Assembly: GCA_020634625.1 (NCBI GenBank)
Contig: JACKBJ010000011.1
Span: forward strand, 48,674 to 112,673
Direction: 5' to 3'
Length of the DNA stretch: 64,000 nt
Origin: Caldilineae bacterium
GTDB taxonomy: Bacteria > Chloroflexota > Anaerolineae > Epilineales > Epilineaceae
A model generated the notes under the pieces. That model was not told where the DNA came from. It saw only the letters and a list, made by a program, of their open reading frames with translations, and ran no database searches. Every line of letters starts with the position of its first letter. The first letter of the stretch is position 1. Below are positions 1 through 8,388 of the stretch, one piece after another. Position numbers and translations under genes: made by a program.

Positions 1-551
1 GCGGCGTGGGCAAGACCACGCTGCTGCGCCTGGCCGTTGGCCTGCTGCGGCCAGCCTCGGGACGGGTGCGGGTGGCAGGCCGCGACATCGCCGGCCGCTC
101 GGTGCCCGAGGTCTGCCGCGAGCTGGGCTATCTGCCACAGGACCCATCGGACCTGCTGATCGCCGACACGGCGCGCGGCGAGCTGGAGCTCACCCTGGCG
201 GCGCAGGGGCTCGAGCCGGTCGGGGCGCGGGACCCCGAGCGCTGGCTGGCGCGGCTGGGCATCGCCGAGCTGGCCGAGCGCCACCCGCGCGAGCTGAGCA
301 CCGGCCAGCGTCAACGCGTCGCCTTGGGCGCGGTGCTGGTCACCGGCCCGGTGCTGCTGCTGCTCGACGAGCCCACCCGCGGACTGGACACGGTCGCCGT
401 GGTGTCGCTGGCCCGGCTGTTGCAGGGCCTGGCGGCCGAAGGCGCCGGCATCCTGGTGGCGACGCACGATCGCCGGATGCTGCGGGCGGTCCACCGGCGC
501 CTGGATCTGCGGGGCCCGGGCGATGCGCTCGACCCGCCGGCGCTCGCCTAG
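1..551 (+). CDS. ABC transporter ATP-binding protein, ECF/CbiO-like (5' partial)
   Basis: ATP-binding subunit of an ABC transporter, cut by the left window edge. The frame is open from base 3 and the first codons already encode the end of the Walker A loop (GVGKTT). Next come a Q-loop (YLPQDPSDLL), the ABC signature LSTGQRQRVA, Walker B LLLLDEPTRGLD and the H-loop ATHD, so the nucleotide site is complete apart from the missing N-terminus. The Q-loop region followed by IADTARGELEL resembles EcfA/CbiO ATPases of energy-coupling-factor vitamin or metal transporters; in fused EcfA proteins this could be the second ATPase half. The substrate cannot be told because the membrane components lie outside. 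It ends 28 bp from the convergent helicase gene. Confidence 0.85.
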   Translation, partial: GVGKTTLLRLAVGLLRPASGRVRVAGRDIAGRSVPEVCRELGYLPQDPSDLLIADTARGELELTLAAQGLEPVGARDPERWLARLGIAELAERHPRELSTGQRQRVALGAVLVTGPVLLLLDEPTRGLDTVAVVSLARLLQGLAAEGAGILVATHDRRMLRAVHRRLDLRGPGDALDPPALA

Positions 552-579
552 GGCCGCGACCGAGAGCCGGCCGGGGGCC

Positions 580-3249
580 TCAGACCGGCAGGATCCGAAC
601 CGCCTTCCAGCAGGCCATCGCGTCCACCAGGCGCTGGGGCCGCGCCGTCTCCGGCCCGCCGGTGGCATCGGCCGGCAGCTCGGCGGCATCCTGCAGCCAG
701 CCGGCGGCCTTGGCCTCGGCGCGCAGCTCGACGGCGAACTCGGCCGGAGAGCGGCCGGCCGTCTCGACGCGACGGCGCAGGTCGGTCAGGCCCAGCACCG
801 CGGCGTGGAAGGCGCCCGAGATCTCCTCGGGCAGGCTCGGCTCGATGCCCTCGTGGGCGTCGGAGCGGCCGTCGACCAGGCGGGTCAGCTGCCACCACCA
901 GGCGACGGCGGCCTCGGGCGCGTCCTCTCCGGACAGGAGGTGGACGTCCCTGCCGGCCATGGCCTCGGCGCTCAGCCGGCGCGCCCGCACGTTCAGCGCG
1001 AAGTCGGCCGCGCTGTCCAGCGCGGCGCGATAGAACTGGGCCACGTCGGCGAAGCTGCGGCTGAAGCCGGCCGGCGGCAGGTCGCGCCGCACCTGACGGC
1101 CGTAGCCCTTGCTGGTCAGGCGCTCGTCGAGGATGGCCACCACCCCGCGGTCGGCGGCGCGGCGGATCAGCCGGCCGAAGCCCTGCTTCAGGGTCAACGT
1201 CATCAACGGCAGCATGTAGTCGCCGAAGCTGCTGCCCTCGGCCTGCTCGATGGCGCGCATGCGCGCCTCGTGCAGCGGGTCGCCCGGCGAGGGGAAGGGC
1301 AGCTTGTCCAGCACCACCAGGCTCAGGTCCTCGCCCGGGATGTCGACGCCCTCCCAGAAGGAGCGGGTGGCCAGGAGCACGCTGTGCGGGGTGTCGCGGA
1401 ACCAGTCGAGCAGGGCCTCGCGCGGGGCGTCGCCCTGGGCCCGCAGCGGCCAGGGGCAGCGGCCCCAGACCTGCGCGGCCGCCGCGTCCTCGAGCTCGAA
1501 GGCCGGGTCGAGCAGGGCGCGGGTCTGCTGCAGGCCGGTCCAGCTGGTGAAGAGGCAGAGCGCCCGGCCGCGGCTGAGCTCGAGCAGGCGGGCGATCTCG
1601 TCGGCCACGTCGGCGTAGTATCGGTCGCGGTTGGCCCAGCTGTAGGCGCTCAGCTGCGGCTGGTAGAGCAGGGCCTGGCTGGGGTAGTCGAAGACCGGCG
1701 GCGTGACCAGCTCCGGTCCGACCCGGGTCAGGCCGCAACGCTCGCGGAAGTGCGCGAAGCCGCGGCCGGCGGCCAGGGTGGCGCTGGTGCAGACGACCGT
1801 GCGCCGCTCGACGCCGAAGAGGTGCTGCGCCAGGCCGAGGGCCGGCGTGATCGGCGCGGCATGCACCATCAGCCGCAGGTTGCGCCGACCGAAGACCGGC
1901 TCGGCATAGCGCACCACCTGCGCGTCGCGCCGGCTCGAGGCTACCGCGGCCAGCTTGTCGGCCAGGCTGCTCAGGTTGGAGATGGCCAGGTCGTAGACCC
2001 GCGCGCGGGATCCGTCGTCGCCCAGCTCCGAGAGGCGACCGATGCCCAGCGCGGCCCCGCCGCCGGCCGGCGTCGCGCCAGGCTCGGAACCAGGCGGCGC
2101 TTCAGGCCCGGCGCCGTCCGCCCCGCTCCGCGCCTCGGTCGCCTCGGCGTCCGGCCCGGCCCCGCCGGCCTCGAAGGGCCAGTCCGGGTCGGGCTCGCCG
2201 CCCACCGCCGCCAGCTTCGAGGCGGCCTTGTAGGGGTGTTGGTCCTGCATCCGCTGCGCCAGGCGCTTGAGCCGGCGGGCCAGCTCGCGCATGCGGGGCA
2301 GATCGACCTCGATGCGCCAGGCGCCCGTCTCGGGGCCGGCGTCGTCGCGCAGGCGGCGCAGCTCGTCGAAGGCCAACCGGGCCTCGAAGCGCAGCTCGTC
2401 GAGGGCGTCGGCGTCGACGTGCTCGCGATAGGTGCCGCGCTGCAGCAAGGCCTCGACCGCATGGTCGCTGACCTCGACCTCGAAGACCGCGGTGGCGGTG
2501 TCGACCAGGTGATGGGCCTCGTCGATGACGTAGATGGCGGCCGGAGGCAGAATGCGCTCGCCGGCCTCGCCCAGCTGCAGGGCCGTCAGGAGCAGGTGGT
2601 GGTTGGTGATGACGACGTCGGCCATCGCCGCCGCGTCGCGCATCTGGTTGACGAAGCAGGCGTCGTCCCAGTAGGGACAGGCGCCCTGGATGCAGTCGTC
2701 GGTGAAGCTGACCACGCGCGGGCGCAGGTCGGGCGCCATCAGGAAGGGCAGCTCGTCGACGTCGCCGGTCTCGGTCTCGGCCAGCCAGCCCTTGAGCTGC
2801 TCGACCTGCTGGTCCTCGCCGTCCAGCACCGACAGCAGCTGGCGCTCGACCCGCTCCTTGTCCCACTTCCAGGGGCAGACGTAGTTGCTGCGGCCCTTGA
2901 CCAGGACCGAGCTGACCGAGCGGCCGACGATGCGGCTGGCCAGCGGCACGTCCTTGGCGTGCAGCTGCTGCTGCAGCGACTTGTTGGCCGTGGCGATGAT
3001 CACCTTGCGGCCCGAGAGCAGGGCCGGGACCAGGTAGGCCAGCGACTTGCCGGTGCCGGTGGGCGCCTCGATGAGGCCGTTGTTGCGCGACAGGATGGCC
3101 GTCCGGACCGCCTCGGCCATGGCCAGCTGGCTGGGGCGCGACTCGTAGCCGCGGATGACCTCGGCGGCGCGGCCGCCGGGGCCGAGGTAGTCGGACAGGT
3201 CGATCGCGTCGAGGCCGGGCTCGGGCCTGGCGGGGCTGGGGGCGGGCAT
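580..3249 (-). CDS. dinG: DinG/XPD-family ATP-dependent DNA helicase with Fe-S cysteines
   Basis: Superfamily 2 helicase of the DinG/YoaA/XPD type, 889 aa, expected to unwind DNA 5'-3' in repair of damaged or structured DNA. Walker A EAPTGTGKS is at residues 61-69 and the DEAH box (VIDEAHHL) at 243-246. Four cysteines between them (C124, C186, C191, C198) have the spacing expected for the 4Fe-4S domain of DinG/XPD. The C-terminal helicase half contains SFWEGVDIPGEDLS and QGFGRLIRR. A low-complexity Ala/Gly/Pro stretch at about residues 380-410 separates domains. The ATG at 3249 is preceded by GGAGG with no spacer, and a promoter at 3256-3284 would start transcription on the A of this ATG, so the message may be leaderless. 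It could equally be called YoaA; there is no N-terminal exonuclease domain as in Firmicute DinG. Confidence 0.9.
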   Translation of the reverse strand: MPAPSPARPEPGLDAIDLSDYLGPGGRAAEVIRGYESRPSQLAMAEAVRTAILSRNNGLIEAPTGTGKSLAYLVPALLSGRKVIIATANKSLQQQLHAKDVPLASRIVGRSVSSVLVKGRSNYVCPWKWDKERVERQLLSVLDGEDQQVEQLKGWLAETETGDVDELPFLMAPDLRPRVVSFTDDCIQGACPYWDDACFVNQMRDAAAMADVVITNHHLLLTALQLGEAGERILPPAAIYVIDEAHHLVDTATAVFEVEVSDHAVEALLQRGTYREHVDADALDELRFEARLAFDELRRLRDDAGPETGAWRIEVDLPRMRELARRLKRLAQRMQDQHPYKAASKLAAVGGEPDPDWPFEAGGAGPDAEATEARSGADGAGPEAPPGSEPGATPAGGGAALGIGRLSELGDDGSRARVYDLAISNLSSLADKLAAVASSRRDAQVVRYAEPVFGRRNLRLMVHAAPITPALGLAQHLFGVERRTVVCTSATLAAGRGFAHFRERCGLTRVGPELVTPPVFDYPSQALLYQPQLSAYSWANRDRYYADVADEIARLLELSRGRALCLFTSWTGLQQTRALLDPAFELEDAAAAQVWGRCPWPLRAQGDAPREALLDWFRDTPHSVLLATRSFWEGVDIPGEDLSLVVLDKLPFPSPGDPLHEARMRAIEQAEGSSFGDYMLPLMTLTLKQGFGRLIRRAADRGVVAILDERLTSKGYGRQVRRDLPPAGFSRSFADVAQFYRAALDSAADFALNVRARRLSAEAMAGRDVHLLSGEDAPEAAVAWWWQLTRLVDGRSDAHEGIEPSLPEEISGAFHAAVLGLTDLRRRVETAGRSPAEFAVELRAEAKAAGWLQDAAELPADATGGPETARPQRLVDAMACWKAVRILPV

Positions 3250-3255
3250 CCTCCG

Positions 3256-3284
3256 ATTCTAGATCATGGGTTCTAGGGCGCCAA
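3256..3284 (-). promoter_or_regulatory. Promoter of dinG-like gene, apparently leaderless
   Basis: Minus-strand TTGGCG (3279-3284), 17-bp spacer, TAGAAT (3256-3261). Seven bases downstream of the -10 lies position 3249, the A of the helicase ATG, so transcript and translation starts would coincide. Confidence 0.6.
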
Positions 3285-3343
3285 TCCCGGCTCCGCGATC
3301 CCCGGCCGCGCCGGGCGCCGTCCGGAACCCGTCCCTCCGACGA

Positions 3344-3393
3344 AACTCGGCCGCGCCACGAACCGGGTTCGATCCGTGGAGCTGCGCCGAGTT
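3344..3393. repeat. Nested inverted repeat downstream of the aldo/keto reductase gene
   Basis: Three nested arms: AACTCGGC (3344-3351) with GCCGAGTT (3386-3393), CCACG (3356-3360) with CGTGG (3375-3379), and GAACC (3360-3364) with GGTTC (3366-3370). It lies in the 160-bp gap between the reductase stop and the helicase start. No T-run follows on either strand, so it may be an mRNA-end or processing hairpin rather than a classical terminator. Confidence 0.5.
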
Positions 3394-3409
3394 CCGGCGC
3401 ATGGCGAAC

Positions 3410-4390
3410 TCAGTGCCCCAGCACCGGATGGGGCAGGTAGGGCGCCTCGAGCCGCGCGGTCTCCGCCGCGTCGAGCGCGATGTCGAGCGCGGCCACCGCC
3501 TGCTCGAGGTGCTCGAGTCGGGTCGCGCCGACGATGGGCGCGCTGACGCCGGGCTGGTGCAGCAGCCAGGCCAGGGCCACCTGGGCCGGGGCCAGGCCAC
3601 GCGCCTCGGCCAGCGCCACCACCGCGTCGACCACCTCGAAGTCGGCGCCCTGGTAGTACATGCGGTGCGCGAAGTCGTCGCTGCGGGCGCGCCGGGTCGG
3701 GCCTTCGCCGGCCGCGCGCGCGCGGTTGCCGGCCAGGAAGCCGCGCGCCAGCGGGCTCCAGGGGATCAAGCCCACGCCCTCGGCCCGGCAGAGGGGCAGC
3801 ATCTCGCGCTCCTCCTCGCGGTAGACCAGGTTGTAGTGGTTCTGCATGCTGACGAAGCGGCTCCAGCCCCGGGTGTCGCTCAGGCAGAGCGCCTGGGCGA
3901 ACTGCCAGGCGTACATGCTCGAGGCGCCGATGTAGCGCACCTTGCCCGAGCGCACCAGAGTGTCGAGGGCCTCGAGCGTCTCCGCGATCGGCGTCTCGGG
4001 GTCGTAGCGGTGGATCTGGTAGAGGTCGATGTGGTCGACGCCCAGGCGGCGCAGGCTGGCCTCGGCCGCGTCGAGGATGTGCTTGCGCGACAGCCCGCCG
4101 GCATTGGGGCCGCCGCCGGTCGGGAAGAAGACCTTGGTGGCGATGACCAGCTCCTCGCGCCGGCCGAAGTCGCGCAGCGCGCGACCGGTGACCTCCTCGC
4201 TGACGCCGGCCGAGTACATGTCGGCCGTGTCGAAGAAGTTCACGCCCAGCTCGATCGCGCGGCGGATGATCGGCCGGCTCTCGTCCTCGTCCAGCACCCA
4301 GTCGCGCCAACGCGAGCTGCCGTAGCTCATCATGCCCAGGCAGATCCGCGAGACCTTCAAGCCGCTCCGGCCCAGCCGGGTGTAGTGCAC
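3410..4390 (-). CDS. Aldo/keto reductase
   Basis: NAD(P)H-dependent oxidoreductase of the aldo/keto reductase superfamily, 326 aa, full family length. The catalytic tetrad is visible: D54 and Y59 in FFDTADMYSAG, K86 in ATKVFF and H127 in LYQIHRYD. The N-terminus MHYTRLGRSGLKVS and the motif PWSPLARGFLAG match the YajO/Gpr-like group with broad carbonyl substrates; the true substrate cannot be read from sequence. The GTG at 4390 has an AGGAG Shine-Dalgarno about 8 nt upstream, which overlaps the stop of the aminotransferase gene 9 bp away, so the two are very likely co-transcribed. Confidence 0.92.
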   Translation of the reverse strand: MHYTRLGRSGLKVSRICLGMMSYGSSRWRDWVLDEDESRPIIRRAIELGVNFFDTADMYSAGVSEEVTGRALRDFGRREELVIATKVFFPTGGGPNAGGLSRKHILDAAEASLRRLGVDHIDLYQIHRYDPETPIAETLEALDTLVRSGKVRYIGASSMYAWQFAQALCLSDTRGWSRFVSMQNHYNLVYREEEREMLPLCRAEGVGLIPWSPLARGFLAGNRARAAGEGPTRRARSDDFAHRMYYQGADFEVVDAVVALAEARGLAPAQVALAWLLHQPGVSAPIVGATRLEHLEQAVAALDIALDAAETARLEAPYLPHPVLGH

Positions 4391-4399
4391 CGTAGGCTC

Positions 4400-5698
4400 C
4401 TAGGGTTGCGTTTCGGGGCGGGCGACCGAGCGCCCGTCCAGGATCGGCGCCAGCAGCTCGATCAGCCGATCGACCTCCTCGAGCCGGTTGTAGTGGACCA
4501 GCGAGACGCGCACGACCCCGTCGCGCGCGTGCAGGCCCAGGTCGGAGATCAGGCGGTGCGCGTAGAAGTGGCCGAAGCGGATGCCGACGCCGTGGGGGTC
4601 GACCGCCTCGACGATGGCGGAGGAAGGCAGGCGCGCGTGCACGAAGCTGATCGTCGGCACGCGCAGCGCGCGGTCGGGCTCGGGCCGGCCGACGATCGTC
4701 AGGTCCGATCGTTCGCGCAGGAAGGCCAGCAGGCGCTCGGCCAGCCGCTCCTCCTGGGCCGCGATGGCCTGCCAGGCAGCCTCGCGCGAGGCCCGGGCGC
4801 TCGGCGCGGCGTCGGAGCCGTTCCGGGTCGACTCGGCGCCCAGCACCTGGCGGCCCAGGTCCTCCAGGTAGTCGAGCACGCCGGCGCTGCCCCAGGCCAG
4901 CTCGTAGCTGGCGTTGCCCGGCTCGAGCTTGCCCGGGATGTCCGCCGGTCCGTAGAAGAAGTGGTTGGCCACGCCGAGCCGCAGGAAGGGCTCGCGCCGG
5001 GCGAAGAGCATGGCCATGTGCGGCCCATAGACCTTGTAGAGGCTGAGCGCGTAGAAGTCGACCCCCAGGGCCTGCACGTCGACCGCCCGGTGCGGCGCAT
5101 GGGCCACGCCGTCGATGCAGACCAGGGCGCCGACGGCGTGCGCGCGGTCGGCGATCGCGCGGACCGGGTGGATCGAGCCCAGGATGTTGGACACGTGGCC
5201 GACCGCCACCAACCGCGTGCGCGGCCCCAGCAGGGCCTCCAGCCCCTCCAGCGCCAGCTCGCCGGTCCGGGCATCCCGCTCCCAGAAGCGGATGCGCGCG
5301 CCGGCCGCTTCCAGGGCCAGCCAGCAGCCGATGTTGGCCTCGTGGTCCACCCGGCTCACCACGACCTCGTCGCCCGGCACCAGGCTCGGGGCGAAGGACT
5401 GGGCCAGCAGCCTCAACAGCAGGGTGGTCGAGGGCCCCAGGACCACCTCTTCGGGCGAAGGGGCGTTGACCAGCTCGCCCAGGCGCCGGCGGGCCTCGGC
5501 GTAGCGCGCCCCGGCCTGGGCCGAGACCGCATAGCTCGCGCCGAGCTGCACGTTGCTGCTCAGCAGGTAGTCGTGGATGCGATCCGCCACCGAAGCCAGC
5601 GTCAACGAGCCGCCGGCGTTGTCCATGAAGACCTGCCGGCCCGCGAGCGCCGGGAAGCGACGCCGAACGAAGTCCAGATCCAGCGTTGCCCGGTCCAT
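4400..5698 (-). CDS. Class V aminotransferase, cysteine-desulfurase-like
   Basis: PLP-dependent fold-type I enzyme of aminotransferase class V, 432 aa. Visible features are the N-terminal FMDNAGGS (substrate/PLP phosphate region), H119 in RVDHEAN, D196 in CIDGVAHAPH that holds the pyridine ring, and the Schiff-base lysine K222 in LSLYKVYGPH. The overall pattern resembles the cysteine-desulfurase-like subfamily that starts FPAL...FLDNA. A short Ser/Ala-rich insertion (about residues 290-310) is seen before the C-terminal domain. The ATG at 5698 is chosen because GGAGG sits 5 nt upstream; an upstream in-frame extension to 5770 is Ala/Arg-rich and not protein-like. It is probably the first gene of an operon with the aldo/keto reductase. 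Whether it releases sulfur or acts on another amino acid is not determinable. Confidence 0.85.
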   Translation of the reverse strand: MDRATLDLDFVRRRFPALAGRQVFMDNAGGSLTLASVADRIHDYLLSSNVQLGASYAVSAQAGARYAEARRRLGELVNAPSPEEVVLGPSTTLLLRLLAQSFAPSLVPGDEVVVSRVDHEANIGCWLALEAAGARIRFWERDARTGELALEGLEALLGPRTRLVAVGHVSNILGSIHPVRAIADRAHAVGALVCIDGVAHAPHRAVDVQALGVDFYALSLYKVYGPHMAMLFARREPFLRLGVANHFFYGPADIPGKLEPGNASYELAWGSAGVLDYLEDLGRQVLGAESTRNGSDAAPSARASREAAWQAIAAQEERLAERLLAFLRERSDLTIVGRPEPDRALRVPTISFVHARLPSSAIVEAVDPHGVGIRFGHFYAHRLISDLGLHARDGVVRVSLVHYNRLEEVDRLIELLAPILDGRSVARPETQP

Positions 5699-5787
5699 GC
5701 CTGCCTCCGCGTGTGCCGCGCGACGCGCGCGCGAGGGGGGATGGGCGGGCGCCGACGCGCCGGACGCCACCTTCGAGGCGCCGGCGC

Positions 5788-8388
5788 TCAGGGCGCCGGC
5801 GTCGGGATGCGCCCGGCGAAGGCGCGCAGGCGCAGGCTCAGCGGCAGGTAGATCGGCGCGGGCGGCCGCGGCGTGGCCGAGGCCGGCGGGGTGTTCGAGG
5901 CCGTCGGCGTCAGCGAGGGGGTCGGGCTGACCGAGGGCGTCACCGGCAGGGTCGGCGTCGGCGTGGCGCTCGGCGGTCCGGCCGGCGGGGTCGGGCTGGG
6001 CAGGCCGGGCAGCTCGGGATGGTAGCCGAAGGCCAGCAGCAGCGCGCCGGCCCGGTCCAGGCCCCCGACCACGCTGCCCGGCGCGCCGATGGCCAGGTCG
6101 GCCACCCCGTCGCCGTTGAGGTCGGCCACGCCGAAGCGCGCGGCGAAGGCCTGCGCGCCGACGGCCGGCAAGCCCATGCCGGCCATGCCCGGCGCCAGAC
6201 GGAAAGGCCGTCGCGGGTCGGGTCCGGCCGGCCCGCCGAACAGGCCATACAGCGCGCCGGCCCCCGTCAGCCGTCCCTGCCCCTCCGAGGAGGCGACCAG
6301 CAGCTCGGGCCGGCCGTCCGCGTCGAGGTCGGCCAGGCCCAGCCGGGCGCCGAAGGCCGCGCGGCCGGCGGGCTCGCCGGGGATGGCGCCCACGCTCAGG
6401 TCGAGGATCCGCGTGCGCGGCAGGTCGAAGGCGCCGGTCTCGGCATCCGGACCCTCCGGGTCACCCCGGTCGGCCCGGCCGAAGAGCAGGGTCAGGTCGC
6501 CGGCGCCGCGTTGGTTGTCGGCGGTCGCGCCCGGCGCGCCGACCACCAGGTCGTCGAAGCCGTCGCCGTCGAGATCGGCCGCGGCCAGGCTGCCGCCGAA
6601 GCCCGCGCCCTGCTCGGCGAAGCTGCCGATGGCCTCGATGTCCCGCGACAGCTCGACGTAGCGCAGCGGCGTCAGGTCGCCGGTCTCCGGGTCGTTCGGC
6701 GCGCCGAAGACCAGGAGCAGCGCGCCGGCGCCGGTCAGCTCGTTCGGCCGAGCACCGGGCGCGCCGATGGCCAGGTCGGCATGGCCGTCGCCGTTGAAGT
6801 CGCCCATCGCCAGCGCGTCGCCGAGGCCCTCGCGACCCAGCGGGTCACCCGGCACCTCCTCGGGCTCGCGGTCGATGCCGAGGGCGCCGGTGGTCACGGC
6901 ACCCAGGCCGCGCTCGCCCGGCAGCACGAAGACGCGTCCGGCGCCGTTCTGACCCCGAACGACCTGCTCCGGCGCCGCGACCGCCAGGTCGGGCATGCCG
7001 TCGGCGTTGAAGTCGCCGCTGGCCAGGACCCGGCCCAGGCGCGAGCCGGGCGCCGGTTGCGGGCCGATGGGCCGCTTGAAGCGCCCGATGCCGTCGGCCG
7101 CGCCGTCCCAGAGCCAGATGGCGCCGGAGTTGCCGCCGTTGAAGTCGCGCTGCGGCACGCCGACCACCAGGTCGTCGAAGCCGTCGCCGTTGAGGTCGGC
7201 CGCCTCGAAGACGCTGCCCCACTCGCCCTCGCGCTCGTCGCCCGGGTCGGCCACCAGACGGCCAGGAAAGACCGCGCCGCCGATGAGCAGGCCCAGCCAG
7301 CCGGCGCCCGGCGCCGCCCCGTCGTCGCGCGGCGCGCCCAGGACCAGGTCGTCCCGGCCGTCGCCGTTGAAGTCGCCGCCGCCCAGGCCGCCGCCCAGCT
7401 GCTGATCCTCGGCCAGGCTCAGGCCGAAGTCCGGCGCGCTGTAGTTCCGGAAGGCCAGGCCGGCCACCCAGGCCAGGGGCTCGAAGCGCGCCACGGCGAT
7501 CGCCTCGACGTCGGCTTCCAGCGCGGCCAGCAGGGCGGCCTCATCGTCGGCCGGGCCCAACGCCAGCGCCAGGCCGGCCCCGCGCAGGGTCGCCGCCGCG
7601 GTCGGCTCCAGGCCGCTCGGGACCGTCGCGACCCCGCCGATGCCCGACGCCGGCAGCTCCTGCGCCAGGCGCGCATCCAGCTGGTCGACGCGCAGGCGGG
7701 TGTGGATCTGCAGCGAGGAGATGGCCGCCAGCTGGCTCAACAGGGCCCGATCGCGGCTGACGACCGTCACCAGGCCGTCGGCGCCCGCGCCGCGGATGGC
7801 GTCGACCAGCGCCGTGGCCGAGCCGGCGTGCAGCTCCACCAGCGTCTCGAGCGGTCCGGCGGCGGCCAGCGCATCGGCCAGGCTGGGCACCGTCTGACCG
7901 GCGAAGGCCGGGTCGAACCAGCTGCCGGCATCGCAGCGGCCGACCGTCGCGGCCGGCAGATCGGCCACCCGCCCGCTGCAGTCGGTCGTGCGCTCCAGCG
8001 TGGCGTCGCGCAGCAGCACCAGCTGGCCGTCGGCCGTGGCGCGCAGGTCGAGCCAGAGGCGGCTCGCGCCGGCCGACCGGGCGGCCGCGATGGCCGCCAA
8101 CGTGTTCTCGGGCGCCACCGCGCTATAGCCGCCCCATGCGGCCAGGTGCTCGACGGCCGGCGCGCGAAGGGCGCCGCCCTGGGCGGCCACCGAGGCGCCC
8201 GGCCCCGACCGGCCGTGCGACAGGCCCAGGCTCGAGGCCAGGATCAGCGCCGCCGCCGCGCCGGCCCGCAGGCCGCTTCGCCAGCCGCCCGCTCCGCCCG
8301 GCACCCGCTCCGCCGCCCCTTCGCTCATCGGCCTGCGCATGATCGCCGTCCCCCGTCCCCTTCGCCGTCGCGGTTGCCGTCCGTCCAT
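5788..8388 (-). CDS. Secreted protein: degenerate GDPD domain plus FG-GAP beta-propeller
   Basis: A predicted secreted protein of 866 aa. After a signal peptide (hydrophobic AAAALILASSLGL) comes a glycerophosphodiester phosphodiesterase-like domain (about residues 80-310) recognisable by APENTLAAI, ATADGQLVLL and TLERTTDCSGRV. The catalytic positions are changed: the usual HRG reads AWG, the E-x-D reads W-L-D and the second HD reads RD, so it is probably inactive. The rest is a run of FG-GAP/integrin-alpha blades (DFNGDGRDDLVLGAPRDDG type, at least seven copies with calcium-binding Asp loops), then a Pro/Thr-rich linker and the C-terminal motif IYLPLSLR. Its ATG (8386-8388) overlaps the pyrK stop as TGATG, suggesting translational coupling; ATG at 8340 is an alternative start with GGGGGA upstream. 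It may sit on the surface and bind a ligand. Confidence 0.8.
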   Translation of the reverse strand: MDGRQPRRRRGRGTAIMRRPMSEGAAERVPGGAGGWRSGLRAGAAAALILASSLGLSHGRSGPGASVAAQGGALRAPAVEHLAAWGGYSAVAPENTLAAIAAARSAGASRLWLDLRATADGQLVLLRDATLERTTDCSGRVADLPAATVGRCDAGSWFDPAFAGQTVPSLADALAAAGPLETLVELHAGSATALVDAIRGAGADGLVTVVSRDRALLSQLAAISSLQIHTRLRVDQLDARLAQELPASGIGGVATVPSGLEPTAAATLRGAGLALALGPADDEAALLAALEADVEAIAVARFEPLAWVAGLAFRNYSAPDFGLSLAEDQQLGGGLGGGDFNGDGRDDLVLGAPRDDGAAPGAGWLGLLIGGAVFPGRLVADPGDEREGEWGSVFEAADLNGDGFDDLVVGVPQRDFNGGNSGAIWLWDGAADGIGRFKRPIGPQPAPGSRLGRVLASGDFNADGMPDLAVAAPEQVVRGQNGAGRVFVLPGERGLGAVTTGALGIDREPEEVPGDPLGREGLGDALAMGDFNGDGHADLAIGAPGARPNELTGAGALLLVFGAPNDPETGDLTPLRYVELSRDIEAIGSFAEQGAGFGGSLAAADLDGDGFDDLVVGAPGATADNQRGAGDLTLLFGRADRGDPEGPDAETGAFDLPRTRILDLSVGAIPGEPAGRAAFGARLGLADLDADGRPELLVASSEGQGRLTGAGALYGLFGGPAGPDPRRPFRLAPGMAGMGLPAVGAQAFAARFGVADLNGDGVADLAIGAPGSVVGGLDRAGALLLAFGYHPELPGLPSPTPPAGPPSATPTPTLPVTPSVSPTPSLTPTASNTPPASATPRPPAPIYLPLSLRLRAFAGRIPTPAP

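Noticed and set aside
3355..3380. GGGTTCGATCC resembling a tRNA T-loop
   Set aside because: The flanking bases do not form a proper T-stem, and no acceptor, D or anticodon arms can be folded around it; it is explained by the nested inverted repeat.
523..5851. Very long plus-strand open frames opposite the helicase, reductase and aminotransferase genes
   Set aside because: They are antisense shadows caused by high G+C third-codon positions: low-complexity Gly/Ala/Arg/Gln/Val composition, no domains, while the minus strand encodes complete known families.
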